In this document: piece by piece, positions 1 through 5,636 of the stretch
Numbering within the stretch: position 1 is the first letter of the stretch
How the letters are laid out: every line of letters starts with the position of its first letter
From: Rhizobiaceae bacterium
GTDB lineage: Bacteria; Pseudomonadota; Alphaproteobacteria; Rhizobiales; Rhizobiaceae
Length of the DNA stretch: 5,636 nucleotides
Assembly: GCA_028865845.1 (NCBI GenBank)
Contig: JAGWJK010000353.1
Coordinates: 1 to 5,636, forward strand
Direction: 5' to 3'
The notes under the pieces: model-generated
Seen by the model: the letters and a program-made list of their open reading frames with translations, nothing else
The model's database searches: none
Told to the model about the DNA's origin: nothing
Translations under genes and position numbers: made by a program

Positions 1-9
1 CGCTCCGAC

Positions 10-69
10 CGTCTCTAACGCGCGCCTCGCCCTCTCAAGGGGCGAGGCCGCTCCGTCGCGTTAGCGACG
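10..69. repeat. Nested palindromic region with two possible folds
   Basis: Three pairings are visible. The inner one is a perfect 9-bp GC-rich stem, 24-32 with 40-48, around a 7-base loop. The outer one pairs 10-22 with 57-69 over 13 positions with one mismatch (position 14 against 65) and encloses the inner stem. The right outer arm can instead fold on itself: 54-59 (CGTCGC) pairs with 64-69 (GCGACG) around a GTTA tetraloop. The outer pairing and the local hairpin use the same bases and exclude each other. CGCTCCG also occurs twice directly, at 1-7 and 49-55. No T-run follows, so it is not a classical intrinsic terminator in the plus direction. It ends 26 bases before the first gene's ATG, so it may be that gene's leader, the end of an upstream transcript, or a dispersed palindromic repeat. 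Confidence 0.6.
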
Positions 70-95
70 CCAGCTCATCACATTTGGAACGAGGC

Positions 96-638
96 ATGTC
101 CAACAAGATCAAAGAAGGTCAGCATATCCCACCCTTTCAGGCGCGGAACATTCATGGCATCGACGTCGCGATACCCGATGGCGCTCACTGGACCCACGTC
201 CAGTTTCGCAGGTTCGCGGGTTGCCCGGTCTGCAATCTCCACCTTCAATCGTTCATCGCCCGCCACGACGAAATCGCGAGCGCCGGAATCCGCGAGGTGG
301 TGCTCTTCCACTCGGCCGCGGCAGAACTCCTTCCGTATCAGGGACGCTTTCCATTCGACGTCGTCGGTGACCCGAAGAAGGCGCTCTACAAGCGCTTCGG
401 CGTGTCCAGCTCGATGTCCGCGCTTCTCTCTCCGAAAGCGTTCATGGCGTCGCTGCGAGGAAATCTGAGGAAGGACAAGCCCGAACTCAACATGATGAAA
501 ATGCCTGAAGGCGGCATCCTCGGTCTGCCGGCGGATTTCCTCATCGGGCCGGACGGCGTGGTGAAGGCAAGCCATTACGGCACGCATGCCTACGATCAAT
601 GGACCGTTGACGAGGTCATTTCACTGACGCGCACCTGA
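96..638 (+). CDS. Peroxiredoxin-like (AhpC/TSA, thioredoxin-fold) family protein
   Basis: A 180-residue protein with a thioredoxin-fold look. The region around residues 35-46 gives a beta strand followed by RRFAGCPVC, placing a CXXC pair at Cys43 and Cys46 at the start of a helix, as in AhpC/TSA and related peroxiredoxin-like proteins. The later segment GLPADFLIGPDGVVKASHYG matches the usual strand-turn-strand that carries the cis-proline side of this fold (Leu-Pro-Ala-Asp-Phe). The family contains thiol peroxidases and disulfide oxidoreductases; the substrate here is not known. No signal peptide is seen, so it is probably cytoplasmic. I chose ATG at 96 because the purine-rich GGAACGAGG (86-94) lies just ahead of it; a TTG at 84 would add four residues but would put the start inside that site. 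The hydrolase gene follows after 71 bases on the same strand; the two may be co-transcribed, but this is not shown. Confidence 0.8.
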   Translation: MSNKIKEGQHIPPFQARNIHGIDVAIPDGAHWTHVQFRRFAGCPVCNLHLQSFIARHDEIASAGIREVVLFHSAAAELLPYQGRFPFDVVGDPKKALYKRFGVSSSMSALLSPKAFMASLRGNLRKDKPELNMMKMPEGGILGLPADFLIGPDGVVKASHYGTHAYDQWTVDEVISLTRT

Positions 639-699
639 CGACGCTCCCGCCTCGATGGACCAACACGGCGGAGCTATCCGGCCGTAGAATGTAAGTAAC

Positions 700-705
700 G
701 GAGAG
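700..705 (+). promoter_or_regulatory. Ribosome binding site of the hydrolase gene
   Basis: GGAGAG lies 4 bases before the ATG at 710 and fixes that start for the alpha/beta hydrolase. The spacing is slightly short but usable. Confidence 0.6.
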
Positions 706-709
706 TTGG

Positions 710-1459
710 ATGCCGGATATCGTCCTTGTACATGGTGCGTGGCATGGTTCGTGGTGTTGGAAGCGTGTGCGGAATATTCTCGCGGCAGGTGGTCATCAGG
801 TCTACACGCCGACTTTGACTGGCCTTGCTGATCGCAGACACCTCCTGAGCCGCGATGTGGGACTGAAGACCCACGTCGCAGACGTCGCTAATCTCATCGA
901 GTTTGAGGATCTGCGCGACGTCGTGCTTGTTGGCCATTCCTATGGCGGGGCGGTTGTCACCTGTGTCGCAGATCAGCTCTCAGACCGCATAAGCTCTCTG
1001 ATCTATCTGGATGCCGTAGTGCCGGAGGATGGGAAGAGCGTATTCGACTACGTCCCGGACGGCGGTGCGCGTGCCCGTGGGCAGGCTGCTATTGATGGCG
1101 ACGGGTGGATGGTGTCGCCATACCCGGCGTCTGTCTATGACTTGTTATCGGACGCGGACGTTGCGTTGGTCGACAGGCTTTCGACGATGCACCCGATGGC
1201 TGCCTTTGAACAGGCCGCTCCGTTGAGCGGGGCTCACAAGAAAATCGGCGACATCGGGTATGTCCGAGGCGTCCGCCACATCGGCTTCTACGATCAGTTC
1301 GTCGTTCGGGCGAGGTCAGACGGCTGGTGGGTGGAGGAGTTTGATTGCGGTCACGAGATCATGCTCGATCGGCCGACCGAGCTGGCATCTCTTCTTGTGA
1401 GACGAGTCGAAGCGGCGGGACTCCCGCTGGTTTCCTCTTCGCCCCCTCTGGGGATTTGA
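710..1459 (+). CDS. Alpha/beta fold hydrolase, esterase/hydroxynitrile-lyase-like
   Basis: A 249-residue single-domain hydrolase. The N-terminus starts directly in beta strand 1 followed by the oxyanion-type loop HGAWHGSWCW (residues 8-17), a hallmark of the small methylesterase/hydroxynitrile-lyase-like group of alpha/beta hydrolases, which also includes bacterial EstC-like esterases. The nucleophile elbow GHSYGG puts the catalytic serine at Ser77, and CGHEIMLDRP near the C-terminus supplies the likely catalytic His215. The acid is less certain; Asp195 in FYDQF is a candidate by position. No signal peptide is present, so a cytoplasmic enzyme acting on a small ester or similar substrate is likely. 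The substrate cannot be told from sequence. Length is normal for the group and the frame is intact. The last residues are Ser/Pro-rich (SSSPPLGI). A LysR-type regulator gene follows on the same strand after 122 bases and could regulate it, although such regulators are more often divergent from their targets. Confidence 0.88.
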   Translation: MPDIVLVHGAWHGSWCWKRVRNILAAGGHQVYTPTLTGLADRRHLLSRDVGLKTHVADVANLIEFEDLRDVVLVGHSYGGAVVTCVADQLSDRISSLIYLDAVVPEDGKSVFDYVPDGGARARGQAAIDGDGWMVSPYPASVYDLLSDADVALVDRLSTMHPMAAFEQAAPLSGAHKKIGDIGYVRGVRHIGFYDQFVVRARSDGWWVEEFDCGHEIMLDRPTELASLLVRRVEAAGLPLVSSSPPLGI

Positions 1460-1570
1460 GCGAGACGCCCTGAAGCGGGCATTCCTTTGAACAACGGACC
1501 GGCGATCAGACGTCATAGCTGGCGCCGAGGTCTTGATGTCTTCCGTCAGGCCCTGTCCAGAACTCGTCGC

Positions 1571-1576
1571 GGTGAG
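1571..1576 (+). promoter_or_regulatory. Ribosome binding site of the LysR-type gene
   Basis: GGTGAG sits 5 bases before the GTG at 1582 and supports that non-ATG start. The first residues then read MPDVSFDLRYLRYALLAA, matching the usual few residues before the first helix of a LysR DNA-binding domain. Confidence 0.5.
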
Positions 1577-1581
1577 TCGGT

Positions 1582-2475
1582 GTGCCAGATGTTTCCTTCG
1601 ATCTAAGATATCTCCGATACGCCCTCCTTGCAGCCGAGCATGGCAGCTTCCGCAGAGTTGCTGAGGTGCTGGGGGTGTCGCAGTCGACGGTGAGCCGCCG
1701 CATCGAAATACTGGAGCGACGCCTTGGCACGCCGTTGTTCGACCGCGGCCGAATGGGAGCGAAGCCCACTCCGTCCGCCGAGCGTTTCTTCAGAGAGGCC
1801 GAGGCTGGCGCGACACGCCTCATCAATGCGGTCAATGATTTAAATATGGCGAAGCGCGGCCAGGTTGGCGAGCTTCGCATAGCCCTGATGGCCTCTCTTG
1901 CCGGGGGTTTCCTCGCAGAGCTGTTGCACACGTTTCACCTGCAGTATCCCGATGTCGACATCCAGATCGAGGAGACGACCTCGGGGGCGGGTGCTGCCGG
2001 CGTTTCGAGCGGCCGGTTTGACGCCGCGTTTGTTCCCGGTGAACCGAGCGTTCAAGGGTGTCAAACCGAGCTTTTTTGGGATGAGCGGATTTACTTCGGA
2101 ATCGCGGAGTCACACCGGCTGGCGAACGCGTCGTCCATTTCGTGGGTGGATCTTGCGGGCGAGACATTTCTGGTTACAGCGGACGGAGCGGGTCCGGAGA
2201 TAGAGGCCTATCTCCTGCGCCAGCTCTCCACGTCGGGCTTTCGACCGTACATTGCGGTCCACCAGGTCGGTCGCGAGAACATCTTCAATCTCGCGGCAAA
2301 AGGATTTGGCATCACGCTCACCACGGAGTCGTCGATCGGCGTTGTCTATCCCGGTCTGACGTTCGTGGCGCTCGAAGGCCTCAATCACATGGTCCCATCA
2401 AGCGTGGTGTGGTCGTTAGGCAATCGCAATCCCGCGCTTCCGCTTCTGCTCGGCCTAGCGCGGCGGCGCAGGTGA
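1582..2475 (+). CDS. LysR-type transcriptional regulator
   Basis: A 297-residue protein of standard LysR length. The N-terminal winged helix-turn-helix covers about residues 5-65, with the recognition segment LGVSQSTVSRRIEILERRLG (30-49) followed by PLFDRG, the classical LysR signature. A linker helix follows (about 66-92), and the effector-binding domain runs from about 96 to 290, beginning GELRIALMAS and ending with a conserved-looking NRNPALPLL. The protein should bind DNA as a tetramer and respond to a small ligand that cannot be named from the sequence. It starts with GTG, 122 bases after the hydrolase stop; I saw no convincing T-N11-A operator or promoter in that gap. It ends convergently 27 bases from the end of the DUF2274 gene. 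Its neighbours allow two readings: an element-borne regulator tied to the trb region, or a regulator of the upstream hydrolase. No frameshift is seen, and the very C-terminus is four arginines. Confidence 0.9.
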   Translation: MPDVSFDLRYLRYALLAAEHGSFRRVAEVLGVSQSTVSRRIEILERRLGTPLFDRGRMGAKPTPSAERFFREAEAGATRLINAVNDLNMAKRGQVGELRIALMASLAGGFLAELLHTFHLQYPDVDIQIEETTSGAGAAGVSSGRFDAAFVPGEPSVQGCQTELFWDERIYFGIAESHRLANASSISWVDLAGETFLVTADGAGPEIEAYLLRQLSTSGFRPYIAVHQVGRENIFNLAAKGFGITLTTESSIGVVYPGLTFVALEGLNHMVPSSVVWSLGNRNPALPLLLGLARRRR

Positions 2476-2502
2476 TTGGCTCTTCGCCTCCCGGCTGCTT
2501 TC

Positions 2503-2742
2503 CTATTCTGTATGGGGCGATGCGCCGGACGCCCGGCGTGCTTTCGCGAAACCCCTGTCGGTCGCGATGAAGCGTTCGATCATCGGCGCAATCAGGGCGG
2601 ACGCGTCGGGAATCTGTCGGCCGGTCTCCTTGGCGAGAATCTCCGCATAGGCAGCAAGCTCACGGTGTACCGTTGCCGGTAGCTCGATCGTGACTTTGAC
2701 CGGCTTGCTGTCCGGCAGATCGCTCAGTTTCAGCTTCGCCAT
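2503..2742 (-). CDS. DUF2274 family protein at the end of the trb operon
   Basis: A 79-residue protein that I recognise as the small DUF2274 family commonly found directly after trbI in proteobacterial conjugation clusters. Its function is not established. The middle reads like a ribbon-helix-helix unit: a strand (VKVTIELP, about residues 15-22), helix one (about 24-40, ATVHRELAAYAEILAKE) and helix two (about 46-62, DASALIAPMIERFIATD), with a basic tail (FAKARRA). This resembles CopG/MetJ-type DNA-binding folds, but that is inference. The ATG lies 3 bases after the trbI TAG, and its likely ribosome site AAGGGA (2749-2754) overlaps the trbI stop region, so translation is probably coupled to trbI. 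It has no signal peptide or membrane segment, which argues against its being a channel component and fits a cytoplasmic regulatory or accessory role. Confidence 0.85.
   Translation of the reverse strand: MAKLKLSDLPDSKPVKVTIELPATVHRELAAYAEILAKETGRQIPDASALIAPMIERFIATDRGFAKARRASGASPHTE
2523..2538. repeat. Small perfect hairpin near the DUF2274 3' end
   Basis: CGCCGG (2523-2528) and CCGGCG (2533-2538) form a 6-bp perfect stem around a 4-base loop, with two possible flanking G-T pairs. It lies within the last codons of the DUF2274 gene and 47 bases past the LysR stop. Immediately beside it TTTCGCGAAA (2542-2551) is a perfect 10-base palindrome. No U-run follows on either strand, so it is not a convincing intrinsic terminator, though it could help stall or stabilise the two convergent transcripts. 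Confidence 0.35.
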
Positions 2743-2745
2743 GAC

Positions 2746-3948
2746 CTATCCCTTGTACGGTTCGAGCACCAGGTCGTGAGTCACGATCACACGCACCGGA
2801 AATCCGGGGCGGATCGTAAGCGTCGGCGCGATGGTGAGTTGGCGGCCGACAATCTGCTGGCCAATCTGGCTGGTGCTGTTGGAGGCGCCTTGCTGGAGCG
2901 CTCGCGCGATATCGCTTTCATTGCCGGAATAGCCAGCTTCCGATCCTACACTCAGGATGGTGGAGAGAAGCGCCGCTTTGAAGAGTTCGCCCCAGTGATA
3001 GTCGACGCTATCTTCCAAGCCGGCGTAGCCTTCGGCGTCGGCGCCGGGTTGCCGCTCGAGGACGATCGAGCGACCATTCGGGAAGATCAGGCGGTTCCAT
3101 GCCAGCAGCACGCGGCTTTGGCCAAAGCCGACGTTGTTGTCGTACTGGCCGATAATGCGGGTGCCTTGCGGCACAAGCAGGATATGTCCGGTCGGACTGT
3201 CGTAGATATTCTCGGTCACTTGAGCGGTGATCTGTCCCGGCAGATCGGAGCGGATGCCCGTGATCATCGCGGCCGGTATGACGGCGCCCGCCTGAAGCAC
3301 ATTCGCAGACGCCGGCGCCTGCACGCGGTCAGGTGCGACGGTCTTCCGGTCGGCTTCGGCCGTTAGGAACGCGGTTTGCCTATCTTGCGCGGTTGGAGTG
3401 GCGGGCTGCGGCGCGAGGCCGAGATTGGTGAGGTTGGGCGGCAACTCGGGATTGGGTTGGACATTGTTGCTGGACGCGGCGCGGGCCTCGCTAGTGGAGA
3501 ACAATTTGCTCGTCCGTGCGGTTTCCAGTTCCTGTAGGCGTCGCTGTTCCTCCGGGCTGGGCCCCGGTACGGCTGCAGGCATGTTCGGTGCCGGCACCGG
3601 CTGACCGCGGTTTTGGGCGTTGAGGATAGGACGTCCAAGATCTCCAGGCAGCGGCGGGCCGAGTTGCGGCACGCCGGTGTAGTCGTGTGGAAGCCCAGCC
3701 AGCCCATCGGCGGTCGCACGATTGTCGGTCGAATAGAGTTCCTCCGCCGGTTTACCGCCCTGATGGGTATTGAGCGCGTAAATCAGGGCACCACCGATTC
3801 CGACGGAGGCGAGCAGGCCGAGCCCGGCTAGGGCCTTGCGCGACAACCGAGTTACGCGCGGCGTATCGCCGCGAAGTCGCATGGGCGCCGCCGGCGAGCC
3901 AGCCGGCTCGGTGGCTCCTTCTTCTTCCCGGGAAGCAGGCTCGGTCAC
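2746..3948 (-). CDS. trbI: TrbI, VirB10-like conjugal transfer protein
   Basis: A 400-residue VirB10/TrbI protein, the envelope-spanning scaffold of the type IV secretion channel. A short charged cytoplasmic N-terminus (residues 1-38) leads to one membrane helix (about 39-59, ALAGLGLLASVGIGGALIYAL). A Pro-, Gln- and Asn-rich periplasmic stretch follows (about 65-212), then the conserved C-terminal beta-barrel domain (about 217-400), with the recognisable stretches AGAVIPAAMITGI, GHILLVPQGTRIIGQYD and LLAWNRLIFPNGRSI. The segment YHWGELFKAALLSTILSVGS (317-336) fits the helical antenna that in VirB10 homologues inserts into the outer membrane. It starts with GTG overlapping the trbG stop (GTGA), with GGGAG (3958-3962) 8 bases before it, which supports this start over the internal Met23. 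It should work with TrbG and TrbF, and the DUF2274 gene follows 3 bases after its stop. Confidence 0.96.
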   Translation of the reverse strand: MTEPASREEEGATEPAGSPAAPMRLRGDTPRVTRLSRKALAGLGLLASVGIGGALIYALNTHQGGKPAEELYSTDNRATADGLAGLPHDYTGVPQLGPPLPGDLGRPILNAQNRGQPVPAPNMPAAVPGPSPEEQRRLQELETARTSKLFSTSEARAASSNNVQPNPELPPNLTNLGLAPQPATPTAQDRQTAFLTAEADRKTVAPDRVQAPASANVLQAGAVIPAAMITGIRSDLPGQITAQVTENIYDSPTGHILLVPQGTRIIGQYDNNVGFGQSRVLLAWNRLIFPNGRSIVLERQPGADAEGYAGLEDSVDYHWGELFKAALLSTILSVGSEAGYSGNESDIARALQQGASNSTSQIGQQIVGRQLTIAPTLTIRPGFPVRVIVTHDLVLEPYKG

Positions 3949-4994
3949 GACGCAGGTCTCCCATCGGTGCGAACGATGCGGACGCGCTTTTCGGAATTCT
4001 TGTCGCCGAAGCGCAATTCGGCTGCTGCGAACAGTCGATCCACAATCATGTAGTTGGCGCGCACCCGGTAGTTCACCAGCTCGGAAGTCTTGCCTTCAGG
4101 GCCGATGACGAAGAGCGGCGGCATTTCGCCTTGCGCAATCCCGCTCGGAAACTCGATGTAGACCTGCCGGCCATCGTCGAATGCGCGCAATGGCCGCCAC
4201 GGCGCACGATCGCCCTCGATACCGTAACGGAAGTTGATACGAGCGAGATCCACCCCGGTTGCGAGCGGCTGCGCCGCTTGCGCTTCGACGTTCTGTCGAC
4301 GAAGTGCGATGAGCTGATCTTGGGGATACTGCCAAGACACAGACGCCATGTAGGTCTTTTCACCCGAGCGCAGCTCCATGTGATACGTGCGTCGATCGGT
4401 GTTGATGATCAGATTCGTCATCAGCTCCGCACGCGTCGGCTTGACCAGGATGTGGACTTGTTGGGTCTTTCCGGCTCCACTTTGGGTATCGCCGATGATC
4501 CACCGGACGGTGTCGCCGGCGGCGACAGGCCCGGAGCCAACAAGCTGCTCGCCTGGTTCCAAGGAGATGTCGGTGATCTGGCCGACGGCGCAGTAGACCT
4601 GATACAGCGCGCCTTCCGTGAAGGGATAGACCTGCATCGCGTTGATGAAGCCGTCGCGTACCGGCTGAACCCGTGCAGCAGCGTTGGCCTGATTGATCCG
4701 CGCCGCTGGATCTGCAGGCTGAGGCGGTAGTTTGCCTCCCTCGACCGGCTTCAACTGTCCTGGTAGCGGGAGCACCTTCGGCAGCTCAACCACCTGGACG
4801 GGCGCCGGGGGATCAACGGACAGCGTAGCCGGTGCAGCGTTGTCGTAGGCGATCTCGGGTGGCTTGTGCGCTGTTGCGCAACCCGCGAGCGACGACGCGG
4901 ATAGGAGCAATAGCGCGAGCGCTGGTTTGCGGAATCGTGGAAGTACGTGTGTGAGTAAAGCCGGGTCTCCGGCTTTACGGAAAGACGGCTTCAT
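3945..4994 (-). CDS. trbG: TrbG, VirB9-like conjugal transfer protein with lipobox
   Basis: A 349-residue TrbG/VirB9/CagX-family protein, the outer-membrane-associated ring component that pairs with TrbI. A hydrophobic stretch (about 24-37) ends in SSLAGC, a lipoprotein signal-peptidase II box with Cys39 as the acylated residue, so the mature protein is probably a lipoprotein. A Pro-rich linker (about 45-95) includes VQVVELPKVLPLPGQLKPVE, typical of TrbG. The N-terminal VirB9 domain covers about 110-225 (QVYPFTEGALYQVYCAVGQI) and the C-terminal domain about 245-345 (ARINFRYGI through VDRLFAAAELRFG). The ATG overlaps the trbF stop (ATGA) with GGGAG 8 bases upstream, so I reject a 38-residue longer reading that overlaps trbF and lacks trb-like sequence. 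The n-region before the hydrophobic core is unusually long (about 23 residues), and its codons contain a perfect hairpin. An unpaired-looking Cys135 lies in the VirB9 domain. Confidence 0.96.
   Translation of the reverse strand: MKPSFRKAGDPALLTHVLPRFRKPALALLLLSASSLAGCATAHKPPEIAYDNAAPATLSVDPPAPVQVVELPKVLPLPGQLKPVEGGKLPPQPADPAARINQANAAARVQPVRDGFINAMQVYPFTEGALYQVYCAVGQITDISLEPGEQLVGSGPVAAGDTVRWIIGDTQSGAGKTQQVHILVKPTRAELMTNLIINTDRRTYHMELRSGEKTYMASVSWQYPQDQLIALRRQNVEAQAAQPLATGVDLARINFRYGIEGDRAPWRPLRAFDDGRQVYIEFPSGIAQGEMPPLFVIGPEGKTSELVNYRVRANYMIVDRLFAAAELRFGDKNSEKRVRIVRTDGRPAS
3958..3962 (-). promoter_or_regulatory. Ribosome binding site of trbI
   Basis: GGGAG on the minus strand lies 8 bases before the GTG of trbI, inside the last codons of trbG. 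It decides for the GTG that overlaps the trbG stop. trbG has the same core at the same spacing. Confidence 0.6.
4955..4978 (-). repeat. Perfect 10-bp inverted repeat in the trbG start region
   Basis: On the minus strand GTAAAGCCGG and CCGGCTTTAC pair perfectly over 10 bp around the 4-base loop AGAC. Counting the A of the trbG ATG as 1, it covers bases 17-40 of the coding sequence (codons 6-14, protein KAGDPALL and flanks). As an RNA hairpin at this distance it would sit at or just past the footprint of an initiating ribosome, so an effect on trbG translation is plausible. No T-run follows. Its perfect symmetry inside a coding region is not needed for the protein. Confidence 0.75.
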
Positions 4995-5636
4995 TGCCCA
5001 AGCTCCCGTGACCAGTTGATGGCGTTGACATAGATGCCGAGCGGGTTGGCCCGCAGGCGATCGGCATTGGTCGGCGGCTGGATGGTGACCGTGAGAATGG
5101 CGGTCCATCGCGCGGTTTCGGCGAGCGCACCGTCTTGGTAGCGCCGTTCAGTCCAGGCGACCCGGAAGGAATTGGGCGAAGCGCGGATGACGCTGGAGAC
5201 GTCCACCGAAATTTGTTGCTTGCCGATCTTGGCAAAGGGGTCGTTGGCCCGCGCATACTCGTTGAGCGCAAGAGCGCCGCTCGACGTGGTGAAATCGTAG
5301 GCGCGCAGCCAATTCTGCCGGACAATGATCGGATCGGCGGGGACGCTACGAACCTGCTCGGTGAAACGAGCCAGGTAGAAGGCGATCTGGGGGTCCGACG
5401 GCGTATAGTCGGCCGTCGCCGGGGCGATCGCCTGGGCTTGGCCGAGCCGGTCGACCTGCACGACCCAGGGTACGACGGTGCCGCGTGCGGTTTCCCAGAC
5501 CAGCGCGGATGCGAATCCAGCGGACAAGATCAAGGACCCGAACGCCATGTAACGCCAGTTGCGCGCCTGCACGCGTGCGGAGCCGATGCGGTCGTCCCAA
5601 GCCTGCGCGGCGCGCTGATAGGGGGTCTCGGGCTGT
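4991..5636 (-). CDS. trbF: TrbF, VirB8-like conjugal transfer protein (5' end outside the window)
   Basis: The frame is open to the right edge, giving 214 visible residues; only a short N-terminal piece including the start codon is missing, judged against the usual length of roughly 220-240. Visible residues 1-26 are cytoplasmic (TPYQRAAQAWDDRIGSARVQ is highly typical of TrbF). A single membrane helix follows at about 28-47 (RYMAFGSLILSAGFASALVW), then a periplasmic VirB8-like, NTF2-fold domain including TVVPWVVQVDRLGQAQA, QNWLRAYDFTTSS and the C-terminal LGIYVNAINWSRELG. VirB8-type proteins nucleate assembly of the secretion channel at the inner membrane. A GTG at 5572 within this frame is an internal valine codon, not the start. 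The stop overlaps the trbG ATG by 4 bases. By conserved order trbL should lie just beyond the right edge. Confidence 0.95.
   Translation of the reverse strand, partial: QPETPYQRAAQAWDDRIGSARVQARNWRYMAFGSLILSAGFASALVWETARGTVVPWVVQVDRLGQAQAIAPATADYTPSDPQIAFYLARFTEQVRSVPADPIIVRQNWLRAYDFTTSSGALALNEYARANDPFAKIGKQQISVDVSSVIRASPNSFRVAWTERRYQDGALAETARWTAILTVTIQPPTNADRLRANPLGIYVNAINWSRELGQ
5003..5007 (-). promoter_or_regulatory. Ribosome binding site of trbG
   Basis: GGGAG on the minus strand lies 8 bases before the trbG ATG at 4994, inside the last codons of trbF. Together with the ATGA overlap it fixes the trbG start and gives the long n-region noted for the protein. Confidence 0.65.

Overview
The window looks like a piece of an alphaproteobacterial genome or plasmid that covers the tail of a conjugative transfer operon and a short stretch of accessory genes beside it. 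The GC-rich sequence and the P-type trb gene order, ending in a DUF2274 gene, are typical of Rhizobiales and Sphingomonadales integrative conjugative elements and plasmids. The exact taxon cannot be fixed from this window, and no integrase, relaxase, att site or origin is visible.

Right part (about 2503-5636, minus strand). Four genes read leftwards in the order trbF (its 5' end runs off the right edge), trbG, trbI, then a small DUF2274 gene. Stop and start codons overlap at trbF/trbG (ATGA) and trbG/trbI (GTGA), and only 3 bases separate trbI from the DUF2274 gene, so this is one translationally coupled operon. TrbF (VirB8-like), TrbG (VirB9-like, here with a lipobox) and TrbI (VirB10-like) are the inner-membrane assembly factor, outer-membrane-associated ring and envelope-spanning scaffold of a type IV secretion channel. 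By the conserved trbBCDEJLFGI order, trbL, trbJ and the rest would lie beyond the right edge.

Left part (about 1-2475, plus strand). Three genes point towards the trb operon: a peroxiredoxin-like CXXC protein, an alpha/beta hydrolase of the plant-esterase/hydroxynitrile-lyase-like type, and a LysR-type regulator. The regulator gene ends 27 bases from the 3' end of the DUF2274 gene, convergently. Whether it controls the hydrolase, the trb operon, or something outside the window cannot be read from the sequence.

The signals that annotation alone does not explain are a perfect 10-bp inverted repeat with a 4-base loop just inside the trbG coding start, within an unusually long signal-peptide n-region, and a nested palindromic region at the extreme left edge (10-69) that can fold in two mutually exclusive ways. 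I saw no CRISPR array, tRNA, rRNA or insertion sequence, and no gene system here that is plainly new.
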